Made by a program: the position numbers and the translations under genes
Notes under the pieces: generated by a model
Database searches by the model: none
Told to the model about the DNA's origin: nothing
Seen by the model: the letters and a program-made list of their open reading frames with translations, nothing else
Origin: Conoideocrella luteorostrata
Taxonomy: Eukaryota > Ascomycota > Sordariomycetes > Hypocreales > Clavicipitaceae
Length of the DNA stretch: 64,000 bases
Assembly: GCA_032433595.1 (NCBI GenBank)
Contig: JASWJB010000075.1
Span: 62,001-126,000 of the forward strand
Direction of reading: 5' to 3'
Part shown: positions 53,217-64,000 of the stretch, one piece after another
Layout: each line of letters starts with the position of its first letter
Position numbering within the stretch: the stretch's first letter is position 1

Positions 53217-56200
53217 ATGTTGAGGAAACTAAGCCATGAAGACTACACTGTTGGCTGGATTTGCCCACTAGAAGTTGAGCAGATTGCCGCCTTGCAGATG
53301 TTGGACGAACATCATGAGCGATTGCCTCAGCCCTCAGTCGATCATAATATATATAATCTTGGTAGCATTGATGGCCACAACGTGGTGATTGCAGGTTTAC
53401 ATCGAACCGGAAACAATCCTGCCGCTGTCGTTGCTACCCAGATGAGAAATACATTTCGCAGCCTGCGGTTTGGTTTGCTTGTTGGCATCGGTGGTGGTGT
53501 CCCAGTCAAAACGGACAACGGAATGATACGGCTAGGCCATGTTGTCGTTAGCAAGCCTACGGGTGTACATTCTGGCGTCGTGCAATATGACCATGGAAAA
53601 GCCAAATCCGGTATCTTTGAGCGCACTGGGGCTCTTCAGCCACCGCCGGTAGTCTTGCTCAATGCTGCCCAGGACCTAGCCGCTAAATGAGCTGGATTAC
53701 GCTAGGACCCCATTAGAGAGGCCATCAAAAGGATCAACACCGACATCCCTGGGCTCCGAAAATTCAAGCATCCCGGTGTGGGAAAAGACAAGCTCTACCA
53801 TGCGAATTATGAACATATAGAACCAGGTGTGCTCTGCGACGAATGTCAATGTAACCCTATGTGGATAGTGTCGCAACCTATCGATGACGGCGAAGAGCCA
53901 TATATCATTGTTCACAGAGGAACAATTGCATCTGGGCAGTTGGTAATGAAAAGTCCTTCCATGAGGGATATGTATGCAACGGAGAATGATCTTTTGTGCT
54001 TTGAGACGGAAGCAGCAGGAGCTTTGGATGACTTTCCTTGTCTGGTAATTCGTGGAATTGCAGACTACTGCGACACACACAAGAATGATCAATGGCATGG
54101 GCATGCAGCTGCGGCTGCAGCAGCTTATGCTCGGCAGTTGTTTTTCCACATGCCAGTGAATGAAGTGAAGAGGTATGCTCTAGCAACAAATATCTAAATA
54201 TTTATTTGTTTATTTAACAATTATATAGATGTGCCCCGACTCAAAATAACTTGACACTGCACAATGTGACAGCGATGGGCCAGTTTCAAGTACATAACGG
54301 CGACGTCAACAACAACATCACTTTTAAACTGCAGCATCAGGCCGAATCTATTGGAATCAAGAACAAAGAAAAGGCATTACTATGGCTGTCTCCGTTGGAA
54401 TTCGAAAATATCCACAATCAAATCCGCGACGATGCTGGCTTAGAAGATCGTGGAAACCATGAGTCCGACGATAGCGATTATACTGGCAAATGGCTTTGGG
54501 ATTCAACTCTCTTTATACAATGGCTGAACCAGGAGACTCGGGAACTATGGTATATCGGAATGCGTAAGTCCAACAAAGCTTGTTCAAGAGTTCTATCTTC
54601 TGAGAATATAGCAGCCGGTGCCGGTAAAAGCACACTCGCGTGAGTTTATTGCTTGAAGCTTATATTTTCTACGATGAAGCTAATTTTAATATTTCAAAGA
54701 TCGATTATTGTTGAACGAATGATGGAATTACGAACAAGGTTCAACCCAAGTGGACGACCCGGAAAAATTGCCTATGTCTATTTAAGACACGACAAGAACT
54801 ACCTTGTCGATCAAATTCTCGGCAGCATTATAAAACAAGTAGTCAAGAGTGATAAGATTCTACCCAGATCTGTTACAGACCTATATACCGAATTTAATGG
54901 AATAGAGGCATCAAGGAAAAAAACTCGAAGGTTTGCAAGTATAATACACGAGATCTCAATGGACGAAGCAATTTATATTGTCATTGACGCAGTTGATGAG
55001 GTCGAACGGGAACTAGCGAACGACTTAATAAATCTGCTTCGCCCGAAAGGGAAAGATTCAAGCTATATTTCCCTTTTAGTTACGTCCCGAATCTGGAGTG
55101 AATTCGAACATCTCTCGGAAGGATTCTCCTGCGCACTAATCAAAGCAAACAACAGAGATCTAGATCTGTTTATTAACTACAAGTTCAGAAGTCACTCTAA
55201 TTTACAGAGGCTTGAGGGAAACCACTCTATGATTAGGGACGAGGTGAAAAAGTTGATTGGATGGAAATGCCAGGAAATGTAGGCTGGAAATCACAATTCT
55301 TTTATTTAGGCATATTCATTTGGGTTGCTAACATTGCTTAGTTTCTTACTTGCAAAGCTGCAGGTGCAATCGCTCAAGCTCACGGATTCATCAAGATCTT
55401 TAAGCTATATCGATCTACAGAACAAACTCAACGAGTTGCTTCCAGCTGGTGTTGGTCTTGATCAGATGTACTCCAAAGTTTCGAACAGAATGATGGAGAT
55501 AAAGGACAAGGACACAGATACACAGCGCGCGTATCAAATTTTGGCTTGGGTGGTATTAAGCCCACGGCAGCTATGCGTGGCCGAGCTACGCGAGTTTATG
55601 TCTTTTGATCCTATCATGAAAGAGTTCGGGGACCCCGCACACCAGAGCACCCAAGATGCGATAAGAGATATCTGTGACGGCCTCATCACATTCCACAACG
55701 GCAAAATATTCCTGGTGCACTACACGACTACGGTCTATTTCAGCCAGAACGCCGATAGGTTGTTTGGAAACTTCCACTCTCAGATTGCACTATCATGTGC
55801 TACTTACCTCCTTGCACAGGATATTGAACATACTGTGAATAACAACCTGGAACGTATTGACGCTAGGCTACGACGCTTTCCATTGCTCATGTATGCTCTG
55901 GAGTACCTTGGGTATCACCTGCGCAAGCAAGTTGAAGGTTCAGTAACTGAAACTCAACAGAGGGTCATCTTACTCCTGGAAACAAACTCAAAAAGGGAAT
56001 CCTTGTATCAGTATATTCGGGCTTTGGGCTTGTATCACCCCTCGAATCAGCTCAGAACCCCTTTCTTCTACCATGACGTAACCCATCGCTGGGATATGGA
56101 TGACCATCGCTCTGGGAACTCTAGTCTGTCTGGTGAAAGCGGAGATGGTGAGGATTTCCCCACCACCGAGTACATTGACGAGTTTTTGGGCAATCTTATG

Positions 56201-58052
56201 GAGCATCTAAACCTTGATTCACAATGCCTCCAGGATGAAGAAGATGGTGCCGCAGTTTCAAATGGCAACGGGATGCATTCTAGTGATAGGGAAGCGGGAG
56301 ATGAAGTTTACACTTCAACATCATCCGTGGAAGGACTTCAAACCACCATTGCAACAGTCCAGGATGTCATATCACCCCCCGCCGAAGCAAACCCTGAGCT
56401 CCCGTCCGAGCCCTCAAACATACAACTGCTAGCTCAGCTCGGCCGCCAGACAACCCCAACTCATCTCGCGGCGTGGTACGGCTGCATCCCAATCCTAGAA
56501 CATTTTCTTAAGAATAACAAGGATGTAAATACTACTGATGAATTCAATCAGCGGCCCATAGAGGTTGCTTTGCAGCAAGGACATATCGATGCCGTGCGAG
56601 TTTGCGTTGACTATGGAGCACAAATCGACCTTACCTCTTCCGGTGGTCAACAGATTATGTTGTATATTTCGAGAAGGAAAGACGCAAAGAAGAGTCTCGT
56701 CCGTTCAATTATCCAGCAAAATCACGATCGTCTTGATTTCCTCCAACAAAGTGACTCGCATATTGTGGATTATGCTCTTAAGCTTCCGATGTTTGTTGCG
56801 TGTATTGCACTTGTATGCGCTATGCATCTCAATACACCCCTGAACAGAATATGTCGCTATATGCAGCATGGGGACAGGATAATGAGCCTCTATCGGCGAT
56901 TTAACTCGGACAATATTCTTGCTGCGGTCGCGCGTGGAGATGCGTCGACCATCGCTCGCAAGATCACACAAGGCAAATGGAATGTTAAAGACAAGAGTTC
57001 TAGGCTTGGAATGATGTCAATCTTTGTTGCTGTGGAGTTTGGCGGCATAGATACCGTTAATGCTTTAATCAATGGCGGTGTTGATGTTAACATCCAGGAC
57101 TTTGACGGAAATACGCCTCTAATCAGAGCCTCATCGCGGGGCAATAAAGATATGGTTGAGGCACTTCTCAATAGGAATGCCGACGTTACATTGCGGAATA
57201 ATAGTGGTCGCACAGCCTGGACAGTTAACCTAGAACCGGAAAATGAGAAAGGTACGTCTGTTCTTAATTCACATAAATATAGAATACCCCAATTAATTGA
57301 ATGTAGTTTTAGATATTCTAGAAAACCACGGCGGCTCTAATCCGGATGCTTATAACAAAGGCGACCCTGTGCTCTACTGTCACGCTGCTGGTGGCAATCT
57401 TCCTTTGGTTCAATGGCTGCTTAACAAAGGGGTAAATCCGTCAAATCGTACTATTTATGGCTGGGCACCCCTTCATTGGGCTGCCTCCAATGGTCATATC
57501 GAATGCGTACAAGCGCTCTTGAGAAAAGGGGCCGAGCATTCGCCACTCTCTGATACTTCTTTAACGCCACTGGATCTAGCTATGCGCCAAGAGCGAACAG
57601 ACATCATTCAGGTTCTACAAGAAGCAGGCGCAACAAGAGGCAAGGACTATTACGATGACATCTTCGACATCTTCACGCCAGTGGGGGCCTACTATGAGTG
57701 TTTCGATTCATTTTCGTATTTTTCAACCGAGGAAGAGGAAAGTTCTGGATCGGAGTTATCTCAGATACTGAACGCAAATCTTGATGACGAAGATGTTATG
57801 TATGCTCAAGATGGGTTCGTTGCGGTGCTACTTAGACTTGAACAAAAAGTTTCCGTGCCAGCCGATTATAAGAAGAAGGTTATGGAATTCTTCTTTCGGG
57901 ACATAGCTCAAGTTCTTCGCGACCTTGAATATTCTAGCAACGAACCGAATGAATTAATTGTTTCCAAGTCTGTATCGCAAAGATGGGATGCTATTGTGCA
58001 AGATTTAAAGCAGAAGAAGACTATATCGGACATTTTATATATAACTAATTAG
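53217..58052 (+). pseudogene. Pfs-NACHT-ankyrin NLR-like gene with two in-frame stops
   Basis: Six exons fit: 53217-54172, 54229-54563, 54612-54639, 54700-55278, 55342-57251, 57307-58052 (introns 48-63 nt). They sum to 1518 codons. The Pfs (nucleoside phosphorylase-like) domain comes first: TVGWICPLEVEQIAALQMLD, FGLLVGIGGGVP, then FETEAAGALDDFPCLVIRGI. A short linker follows, and then the NACHT P-loop GMPAGAGKSTLA, split by two introns around the 28-nt exon. YIVIDAVDEV is Walker B, and SLLVTSR a sensor-like strand. Ankyrin repeats follow from about residue 950. A TGA (53688-53690) and a TAG (53703-53705) interrupt the Pfs domain. A 57-nt GT..AG in-frame intron could bypass them, but only by removing a conserved segment (VVLLNAAQDLAAK). 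Otherwise this is a recently silenced NLR. Confidence 0.8.
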
Positions 58053-58750
58053 TATCTAAAATATATTAAGACTTTGAATAAATTACCTTGTATGTTACGA
58101 TAAGAATCGTCGGATTAGTGGGTGGCTTAGTCACGCTGCAAGTGGGACCCACAGGACCCCCTTTCTGTACGGAATAGCTAGACCAGAGACCTACATCTAT
58201 GATCATCATCAATTATAACAATACCTTCACTTTGCTTGCAATTCCAGCACGTAGCACGCTTGCTAAGGGTTAAAGCGAGATAAGTTAAGCATAAAGAACT
58301 ACTTACTAACCTGCCTCCTCAATATCCCGCTTTATCACATGAAAGAGATTTGCGGACTGTTTGTTAGACAAATAATGTGTCACAAGTAAGCAGCTATGGA
58401 AGTTAGTCTCTAAGGCAGGGGAGGGAAAAATATCCTTTATTTCTATCTAATTAACGGGAATTCGACTACTATTTTATCTCGGCGATATTCCTTCTTTTGT
58501 GCATTTATTCTATTTTATTAATTCTAACGATATTATAGGTTTCTAGCGATATCGTTGGTTTCCGGTAATGTTGAATTCCTCGTGCGGGGCGCATTCCTCG
58601 GCATTGTTTAATTCCGATGATATTGAATGCTTCCGGTCGTACGAATCTGTTGAATTTAAATGCTTCCCGTAATGTTGAATGATCCCGGTCGCATCGTGCG
58701 TTTTCGGTGATATTGAGTGCATTGTTGAGGAATGTTTCCTGTGACAACTC
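58053..58750. other. Intergenic with imperfect tandem TTGAAT-type repeats
   Basis: 58376-58430 is a repeat I copy (TCACAAGTAAGCAGCTATGG). From 58540 to 58740 there are several imperfect copies of a TTCCGGTAATGTTGAAT-like unit that keep a minus-strand frame open artificially. No gene. Confidence 0.5.
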
Positions 58751-59370
58751 CACCCCCTCTATTATAGATGCGCGCTTAACCAGAGATGTGCGCTGATTAC
58801 TTAATAATGCGACACGTTGCGCGCACGGGCCACAACGTGGAAAATTCACGTTGTGGCCCGTGCACTCCCACGGCTCGTTAGGCAGGGAGGCGGGGAACAA
58901 ATTACATAACACTTTGCGGCGTGGTTTGGTTAGCCTTTAGGGGTCACGTAATTTATCCCCCGCCTAGCAGGCTATCGTCTCTTACTACGACTACCCTACA
59001 CTAACACTTAACTGGCCGTGAATGACTATGACTTGAAGGGACAACTAAGATCTTATCTATATACTAGCTTGTTTATAGAATCTATAGAATAGTAAATCTT
59101 ACTAGAGAGAAAAGTTTTCTTATTCTCTTTATTATACTATCTTTCTTATAGTTTAAAATAGGCAATATATTATAATTTAGCGTAAATTTCGAAATTATAG
59201 CTAATATATCTAGAAGTCTTCTACGTAAAGCACTTATCTTGTAAAATATATCTTTAACTAAGAACGTCCGCTATTTAGCAGGATAAATTAGGCCTGCAGC
59301 TTACAATGCGATAATCCCTGTCTTTATTACAGTTATAATAAGCGCAAAGGTGTTAAGCAATGCCCAGTAG
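58751..59370 (+). repeat. Repeat E, copy 2 (uninterrupted, empty site)
   Basis: Aligns with 47672-47747 plus 50733-51290. At 58804-58814 it reads TAATGCGACACG, where the other copy has a 2976-bp element between two TAATGCGGC copies. This is therefore the unoccupied paralogue of that insertion site. Confidence 0.85.
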
Positions 59371-59389
59371 GTACTTCTATAGCAAGAGT

Positions 59390-59565
59390 TAATCTCTAGG
59401 TTGCACAGCGGGTTGTGCAGCGTTACCGATACCGATTGCTTCAAATGCAAATACAATTTATTCAATAATCCCTGATGGTCTTTGGAAGAAGGAGCAAAGT
59501 AGGAGGAAAGCCTCGATACCGTCGTATAAATATCGTGGCTAAAGGGTGACCACGTGCCTTCCATA
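59390..59565 (-). mobile_element. LTR family A fragment (copy A7)
   Basis: Contains GGTTGCACAGCGGGTTGTGC, CGTCGTATAAATATCGTGGC and GTGACCACGTGCCTTCC, as in the copies at 13182 and 24839. Both ends are missing. Confidence 0.65.
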
Positions 59566-59707
59566 TTAAGCCATTTTGCTAATGAATCTATCTTTTCTAG
59601 AACCTTCTACAAACTCCGCGCGGTCGTGATGCACAATTCACTAATTGAAGGTGTATTTACAACTCGTTATACTATCGCACTAGTGCTGGGTACCAGGTGG
59701 ATGAAAC

Positions 59708-60604
59708 CTACGTCCATTGTCTGGGGTCATCATGGCGACTCGTCTCCTCCCAGTACCGGTCGTCATTTTCTTCCTCAATAGACACCAACAGCTCAGAGAG
59801 ATACGTAGTAGCCTCGTCTCTTCGGAAATCATGCGGCCAGCCATAATCGCGATACACCTGCCTAACATATTGGACGTCAAGCTCGGTCGGCCAGTCTTCC
59901 GTCTGCTCTCGGAACTGATCCTCGGTAATACGGCCATCTCTCTCTTCCCGCTCAAGCACGTCTCTGCAGTCCAAAGTCACACGACCAGGACACGGAATCA
60001 GGTGAAGACGGCTATAGGCGTCCTGCATTTCGTCTATCCACGTCTTCAGTGGCATCGGCCCCGGTGTGCTTGACGAGAGAATTATCTCATTGACTTCACC
60101 ATCCACGACATTAAGGAAGAACTTGCTCCCGCCATTGCCGCATGCCGCTGCCAAAGGCACCATCCAACTGGTAGGGACTCTGCTCTCCGTGGACCACCAC
60201 TCCTCCTGGTCCTTGTCCTGGTGCCTGGAGCTAAAGTGCCTGTACTCAAATATTGTGTAGTCAAGTAGCTTGCATTTGTATTGGAAGCTTGCGCTACTGT
60301 TAAGATACGGTAGATGGCGCAGGACTTGGATGGCATAGTTGCCTCTAAAGTGCGCACAGGCCTCCGGCGTGAAGCCTGGCCAGCCCTCAGGAGGAGGCAC
60401 TTTAAGGTCCGCTACATTGTAGTGCAGTGTGGTGAGGAATCTGTAGAAGCTGAGGAGCATGGCTCCCATCTCTTGAGGGGTGTAGACGGGCTGTCTCTCT
60501 TCCATGGGGTGGGAAGTGGCGTCGGACTCTGATTCGGATGCTGCATCAGAGCCCGAGTCTCGCGTACACAGGTCGGAAGGCGGATGTCCGTTTGTGGCAC
60601 ACAT
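59708..60604 (-). CDS. Conserved fungal protein, SMI1/KNR4-like candidate (unproven)
   Basis: Single exon, 298 residues from the ATG at 60602-60604. It begins with an acidic Ser-rich stretch (DSGSDAASESESDATS). A conserved-looking domain follows: YTPQEMGAMLLSFYRFLTTL, VPPPEGWPGFTPEAC, VLRHLPYL, VPLAAACGNGG, FFLNVVDGEVNEIIL and PLKTWIDEM. The GNGG plus D-x-V-x-G pattern in a predicted alpha/beta protein is reminiscent of the SUKH (SMI1/KNR4) fold, many bacterial members of which are toxin-immunity proteins. It is co-oriented with, and about 640 bp downstream of, the chitinase-nuclease gene. The fold assignment is weak; the coding call is good. Confidence 0.6.
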   Translation of the reverse strand: MCATNGHPPSDLCTRDSGSDAASESESDATSHPMEERQPVYTPQEMGAMLLSFYRFLTTLHYNVADLKVPPPEGWPGFTPEACAHFRGNYAIQVLRHLPYLNSSASFQYKCKLLDYTIFEYRHFSSRHQDKDQEEWWSTESRVPTSWMVPLAAACGNGGSKFFLNVVDGEVNEIILSSSTPGPMPLKTWIDEMQDAYSRLHLIPCPGRVTLDCRDVLEREERDGRITEDQFREQTEDWPTELDVQYVRQVYRDYGWPHDFRRDEATTYLSELLVSIEEENDDRYWEETSRHDDPRQWT

Positions 60605-61243
60605 AACTTTTTCTTGCTGACTGGGGTCAAGTCTGTCGCTTTTTTTTTTTGGTGGCTGATGACCGCTCCCAATTGAGGTTGTTTTCTTTTTTTTTTTTTT
60701 TTTCCCAGAGGTGATTTTCTTTTGGGGTTACGTGTGGGGACAAGATTCAGGTAATGCCTCAGGCAGGGAACGTCCTGGTGCTCAAAATACCGGCAAGAAA
60801 CGACCGCTAGCCTCCACAGACACAGGTGGTATTTGCCACGGGATAGAGGGGTTAATAAATTGCTCCGCAATTAGAGTTACTCTTTTTGTATGACAGCATT
60901 ACATATGAACGCGCCGAACGAATTTCCGGCGGACATCTACAGCCAGATCGAGCAATACAGACGGGCAAAAGAGCAAGCCTCACGCCTATGAAAGTATTTA
61001 AAATTCTCACGATTATATTTTATGAAACGGCACCGCGTGCTCTGCTTTAAGTTATAGCGCAGAAGGAAGAAAAAAAATCCGATTAGGGCCTGTCCTCTAC
61101 GTCCTAGTTCAATGTACACGTCAGCTGTCTTATCACAGGGAATATTCACCATCTATTCCACGTTTGTCATGATCTGTCCGCCCTTTGTATTAAATCTACT
61201 CGGCTTTACCTCTAGCAAGCCCAAAATATCAGAAGAGGCCCTT
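60605..61243. other. Spacer between chitinase gene and its neighbour
   Basis: Two poly-T tracts (about 60642-60651 and 60687-60703) lie close to the 59708-60604 gene's start on its upstream side, where they act as poly-A on the coding strand. No gene. Confidence 0.4.
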
Positions 61244-64000
61244 TCAGTCACCGTTTGTACCCTTCACATAGGGCGCCTTGTAATTCCACCGCGGTCCGGT
61301 TTTGCCGCCTTTGGGATTCGTACTATACCACTCATCGAGGATCAAAAGTGCAAAACCTGGATCTCCCACAGCTAACTGACTTGGCCAGCAGATATTATCA
61401 AACAGCCCGTCGTCGGCGGGCGGATTAGCAGAGTGTCCCCAAGACAGGGAGAATTCGGGGCGATGATTAATGTCGATCCCGACGTGGAGCTCCTCGTGCT
61501 TGACTTTCTGCGAGGCCGGGGTGCTGCGCTTCGCCTTCTTGACTTTCTGTTCCAGCTCCGAATTGGTCAATTTCTCCAACGCCTCCTTCATGCACACGCC
61601 TCGCCAGAGCTGCCCGGCCCCTTGGTTGTCCTCCATGGGCAGATAGCGTACACGCTGGCCCCTTGGGTCCTTGCCGCCAAGCTTCATTTCGTCGTCATTC
61701 TTTCGCAAAAAGTATGCTGGCGGCCATTCGTCAATCTGGCATACCTGGTTGGGATTCTGGAGATGCTTCGGGTCTTTCCAGTCATCTCCGTGGTCTCTCG
61801 ACCACTTGCCCACCGCCCGACTCCTTTCGCGATGCGACGTCGTTGCTGCCTCTTGAGGACACGTCAGCCTCCCCCATCGAGGGCTGTGCCGGTTTGCAGA
61901 GCTGTAATGGAAGCATGCTTGAGACAAGCCCTTGTTGCACTCCTTTGTTATGGGAACGGCGGTGGCCTGAGCCTCATAGGTCATCGACGTCACAACAAAG
62001 TCAGTTGTATGCGTTTGGTGTTGCTTGTCGCAACTTCTCACTCGAAGGGTGTTCTTGGCACCACCTAGTCGCTCCAGCTGCTCACTCCCTGGGTTGCACT
62101 GTTTTTTCTTGTTTCCATTTTGCTTGGGCGGGGGATTACTTGGCTTCCTGGTGCCACCGGTGCCGGGATTGGATTTGTCACCCTTTTTGCCGCTGCCCTT
62201 TTTGAGCTTCTTGGGTATCTTGAGGCTCCCCATATCCGTCACCTGCCCGATGATGTCGAAAGCAGTCTTCAGGTCGTCTGGGACGAGGTCGGTTCCACCA
62301 CAAGGGCTGAGCCACCACTGCCAGGCTCCCTCGGGATCCTCACCATTATCGTATACGTGGTTGATGAGTTTTACGGCGTTGGTGACGGCGTCTACCGTCC
62401 ATGTTAGCGAAAAGGTCCCTGAAGCAGCAAGCATAGAGTGTGCGAGACAAGAGAGCAAGATTAAGAAGGAGGAAGGGGGGGGGGGGGGGGGAGAACACAA
62501 TCAAAACTAAGAGAATGGCAAATGGGGCGAGTTCGATTAATGACGCAAAACAAAGGATTTTGCTTTGACCCGGAGGTTCTTACCTAAACCAGCGCTGAGG
62601 ACACGCCCAGCTGGGAAAAGCTCCAATCCAATGTCAAGAATGCTTTTGAGAGTAGACATGATGATGAAGCAGCCAATCTAATTTCAAGTCAGTTAGTTAG
62701 TCGACAGACTCGCAGTTACTGCCTGGCGTTTGGAGTGTTTCTAGGGTGGGACAGGCATACCTGAGCAATGGCCGCCATGCCTTCGATGAATGTCTCAAAG
62801 AAAAAGTTCACAAGCGGATTGTTGCAGCTGCAAGTGCCGTCGGCGCTCAAGGGGCTTCCTGATCCCAGGGCTCTCGTCCAGGGGATAGGTTTGTCAAGCG
62901 GGAAGAAGCCCACGCAGCCGTAATTGGCTGTCTCACCTGCTTCCTTGGCCTCCTGAATCTGGAGGTAGCAGGCGTTATAGCACTGGTCTAACGAGTTCTG
63001 GAAATACTTGGGGTCTTTGTAGATGTAGCATTTGTTTGCATACTGTTTCCTCACACTATCCTTGTAGTCAAAGACCTCGGTTGGCTCGCTGGGGTCGACG
63101 CTCGTCTTGTCGCTGTTGGAGTCTTCTGGCGGCATCTTGTTACACACATCATCTGGGCAGACCCCGTACTTGCAAGAAAAGTTGCAGAGACGGTTCAGGT
63201 CAACGTCGAATTCATCAACAGCTCTGGCGTTGATGGAGTCATCAGACTTGGGAAGGTCCCTGAGCTTTCCCTCGTGCGTGCAGATACACAGCGTCTCCGG
63301 GCAGAAGCCCAACCCACACGTGAACTGGCACAGGGAGCCCGAGTTGATGGTCAAGTCGTCGCCTGCGATGCAACCTTGGCCACTCTTTGGCCGGTCGGGG
63401 AGATTTTCGAAGTCGTCAGACGTGAAGGACTGGAGGTCAACCGCCCAGTCGATGCTGCCGGCAAAGTTTAAACCCTTCCAGTCTTCTCTTCTGGTGTCCT
63501 TGGTGGTGGGGGTCATGTAGCTGATGTAGTCACCTGCCGCCATGTACGGATTAGAGCATGAAATGATGGCCGTATGGCTGTAGAAAAAAGCAGCCATATT
63601 GGTGCGGCAAGGTGAGATGGAGTCAAGTGGAACAAACCCTGGTTGAGCATTATGTCCGAGTTGGACTCGCCGTCGTGGAAGACACGGACCTCTGAGCCGC
63701 CGCGCTTGATGATTTCGTTGATCTCGGCGTAGGAAATGTAGCCACCCGTCTTAGTGCACCTGCCCGGCTTCGCGTCGGACGACGTTCTGGAGCCGGTAAA
63801 ATCGCACAAGGGGCCCCAGCAGCCATCTTGAGCCATGTGGAAAGATCTTCCGTAGCTGGCCTCGCCGACGAAGATCTTGTTGTTGGGGACACCGGCCTTT
63901 GTGATCATGGCTAGCGAATTGGACGTCTCCGTCAAGTTGACTAACACGCACTGCGGCTCAGCAAATTGAATCTTGAAAGAGCAATAATGGTAGGATCATC
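61244..64000 (-). CDS. Killer-toxin-like GH18 chitinase (subgroup C) with C-terminal NucA/NucB-like nuclease region, 5' end outside window
   Basis: Exons read leftward: 63950-63638, 63533-62761, 62677-62584, 62418-61244. Introns are 104, 83 and 165 nt, and a further intron occupies 63951 to the window edge. The first visible exon carries the end of the GH18 barrel (NKIFVGEASYGRSF; later GLNFAGSIDWAVDLQ). The catalytic DxxDxDxE motif and any LysM or chitin-binding domains must lie outside. Two cysteine knots follow (CQFTCGLGFCPETLCIC and CNFSCKYGVCPDDVC), then a hydrophobic helix region (exon 3) and a Lys/Gly/Pro linker. The C-terminal part contains CNKGLSQACFHYSSA, TCPQEAATT, CQIDEWPPAYFL and RGQRVRYLPMEDNQGAGQLW, the pattern of the NucA/NucB-like DNase family (D-E-x-P core). 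In this family the chitinase is thought to open a path for a toxic C-terminus, as in yeast zymocin. The nuclease role is inference. Confidence 0.85.

Noticed and set aside
58505..58912. 135-codon minus-strand frame
   Set aside because: It runs from a short tandem repeat into the repeat E hairpin; openness is explained by repetition and there is no conserved motif.
62025..62510. Plus-strand frames over the chitinase exon
   Set aside because: They are antisense to an exon whose minus-strand protein matches the subgroup-C chitinase C-terminus throughout.
1..64000. tRNA, rRNA or bacterial-type operon features
   Set aside because: None recognised by eye; introns and transposon types show a fungal nuclear sequence. 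A tRNAscan run would be needed to exclude tRNAs.

Overview
The window reads as an accessory, transposon-laden stretch of a filamentous ascomycete chromosome. Genes carry short 47-191 nt introns with GT..AG borders and CTAAC-like branch points. Two transposons have collapsed into A+T-rich islands, as repeat-induced point mutation (RIP) would produce. The gene content (HET, Pfs-NACHT-ankyrin, Clr5-like, subgroup-C GH18 chitinase, secreted heat-labile-enterotoxin-like ADP-ribosyltransferases, proteinase-K-like subtilase) fits Hypocreales, most likely an insect- or fungus-associated lineage. The organism is an inference from families; nothing in the sequence names it.

Layout. 0-2.1 kb: a TPR-repeat gene leaving the left edge and, divergently, a compact gasdermin-like protein. 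3.4-6.6 kb: a piggyBac-like MITE, another inverted-repeat element, a kinase-like fragment and a solo LTR. 7-11.7 kb: a two-exon Clr5-like gene with a miniature repeat in its intron and a three-exon G-domain GTPase with a solo LTR just after its stop. 11.7-17.6 kb: hAT, LINE and MULE relics and LTRs. 18-20.6 kb: a secreted ART toxin-like protein. 21-29 kb: several solo LTRs (one nested inside another), a secreted subtilisin with dead catalytic residues and a RIPed Tc1/mariner-type element. 29.7-32.4 kb: a two-exon protein with three ART-like modules. 32.8-34.8 kb: two pseudogenes (S8 subtilase; PWI/CCCH protein). 35.4-39.4 kb: two C2H2 proteins, one with a 14-residue tandem repeat and one with ankyrin repeats. 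40.7-47.4 kb: HET and JmjC genes. 47.7-51.3 kb: a 2976-bp RIPed element with 108-bp terminal inverted repeats and a 9-bp duplication, inserted in a repeat whose empty copy lies at 58.8 kb. 53.2-58.1 kb: a Pfs-NACHT-ankyrin NLR broken by two stop codons. 59.7-64 kb: a killer-toxin-like chitinase with a C-terminal NucA/NucB-like nuclease region, and a small co-oriented neighbour.

Functionally the window mixes self/non-self recognition and cell-death components (gasdermin-like, TPR, HET, NLR, subtilase, GTPase) with secreted effector-like proteins (two ART proteins, pseudo-subtilisin, chitinase-nuclease). Exon structures were built by hand: each spliced frame is continuous and, for complete genes, a multiple of three. 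No database search was possible, so family names rest on motif recognition.
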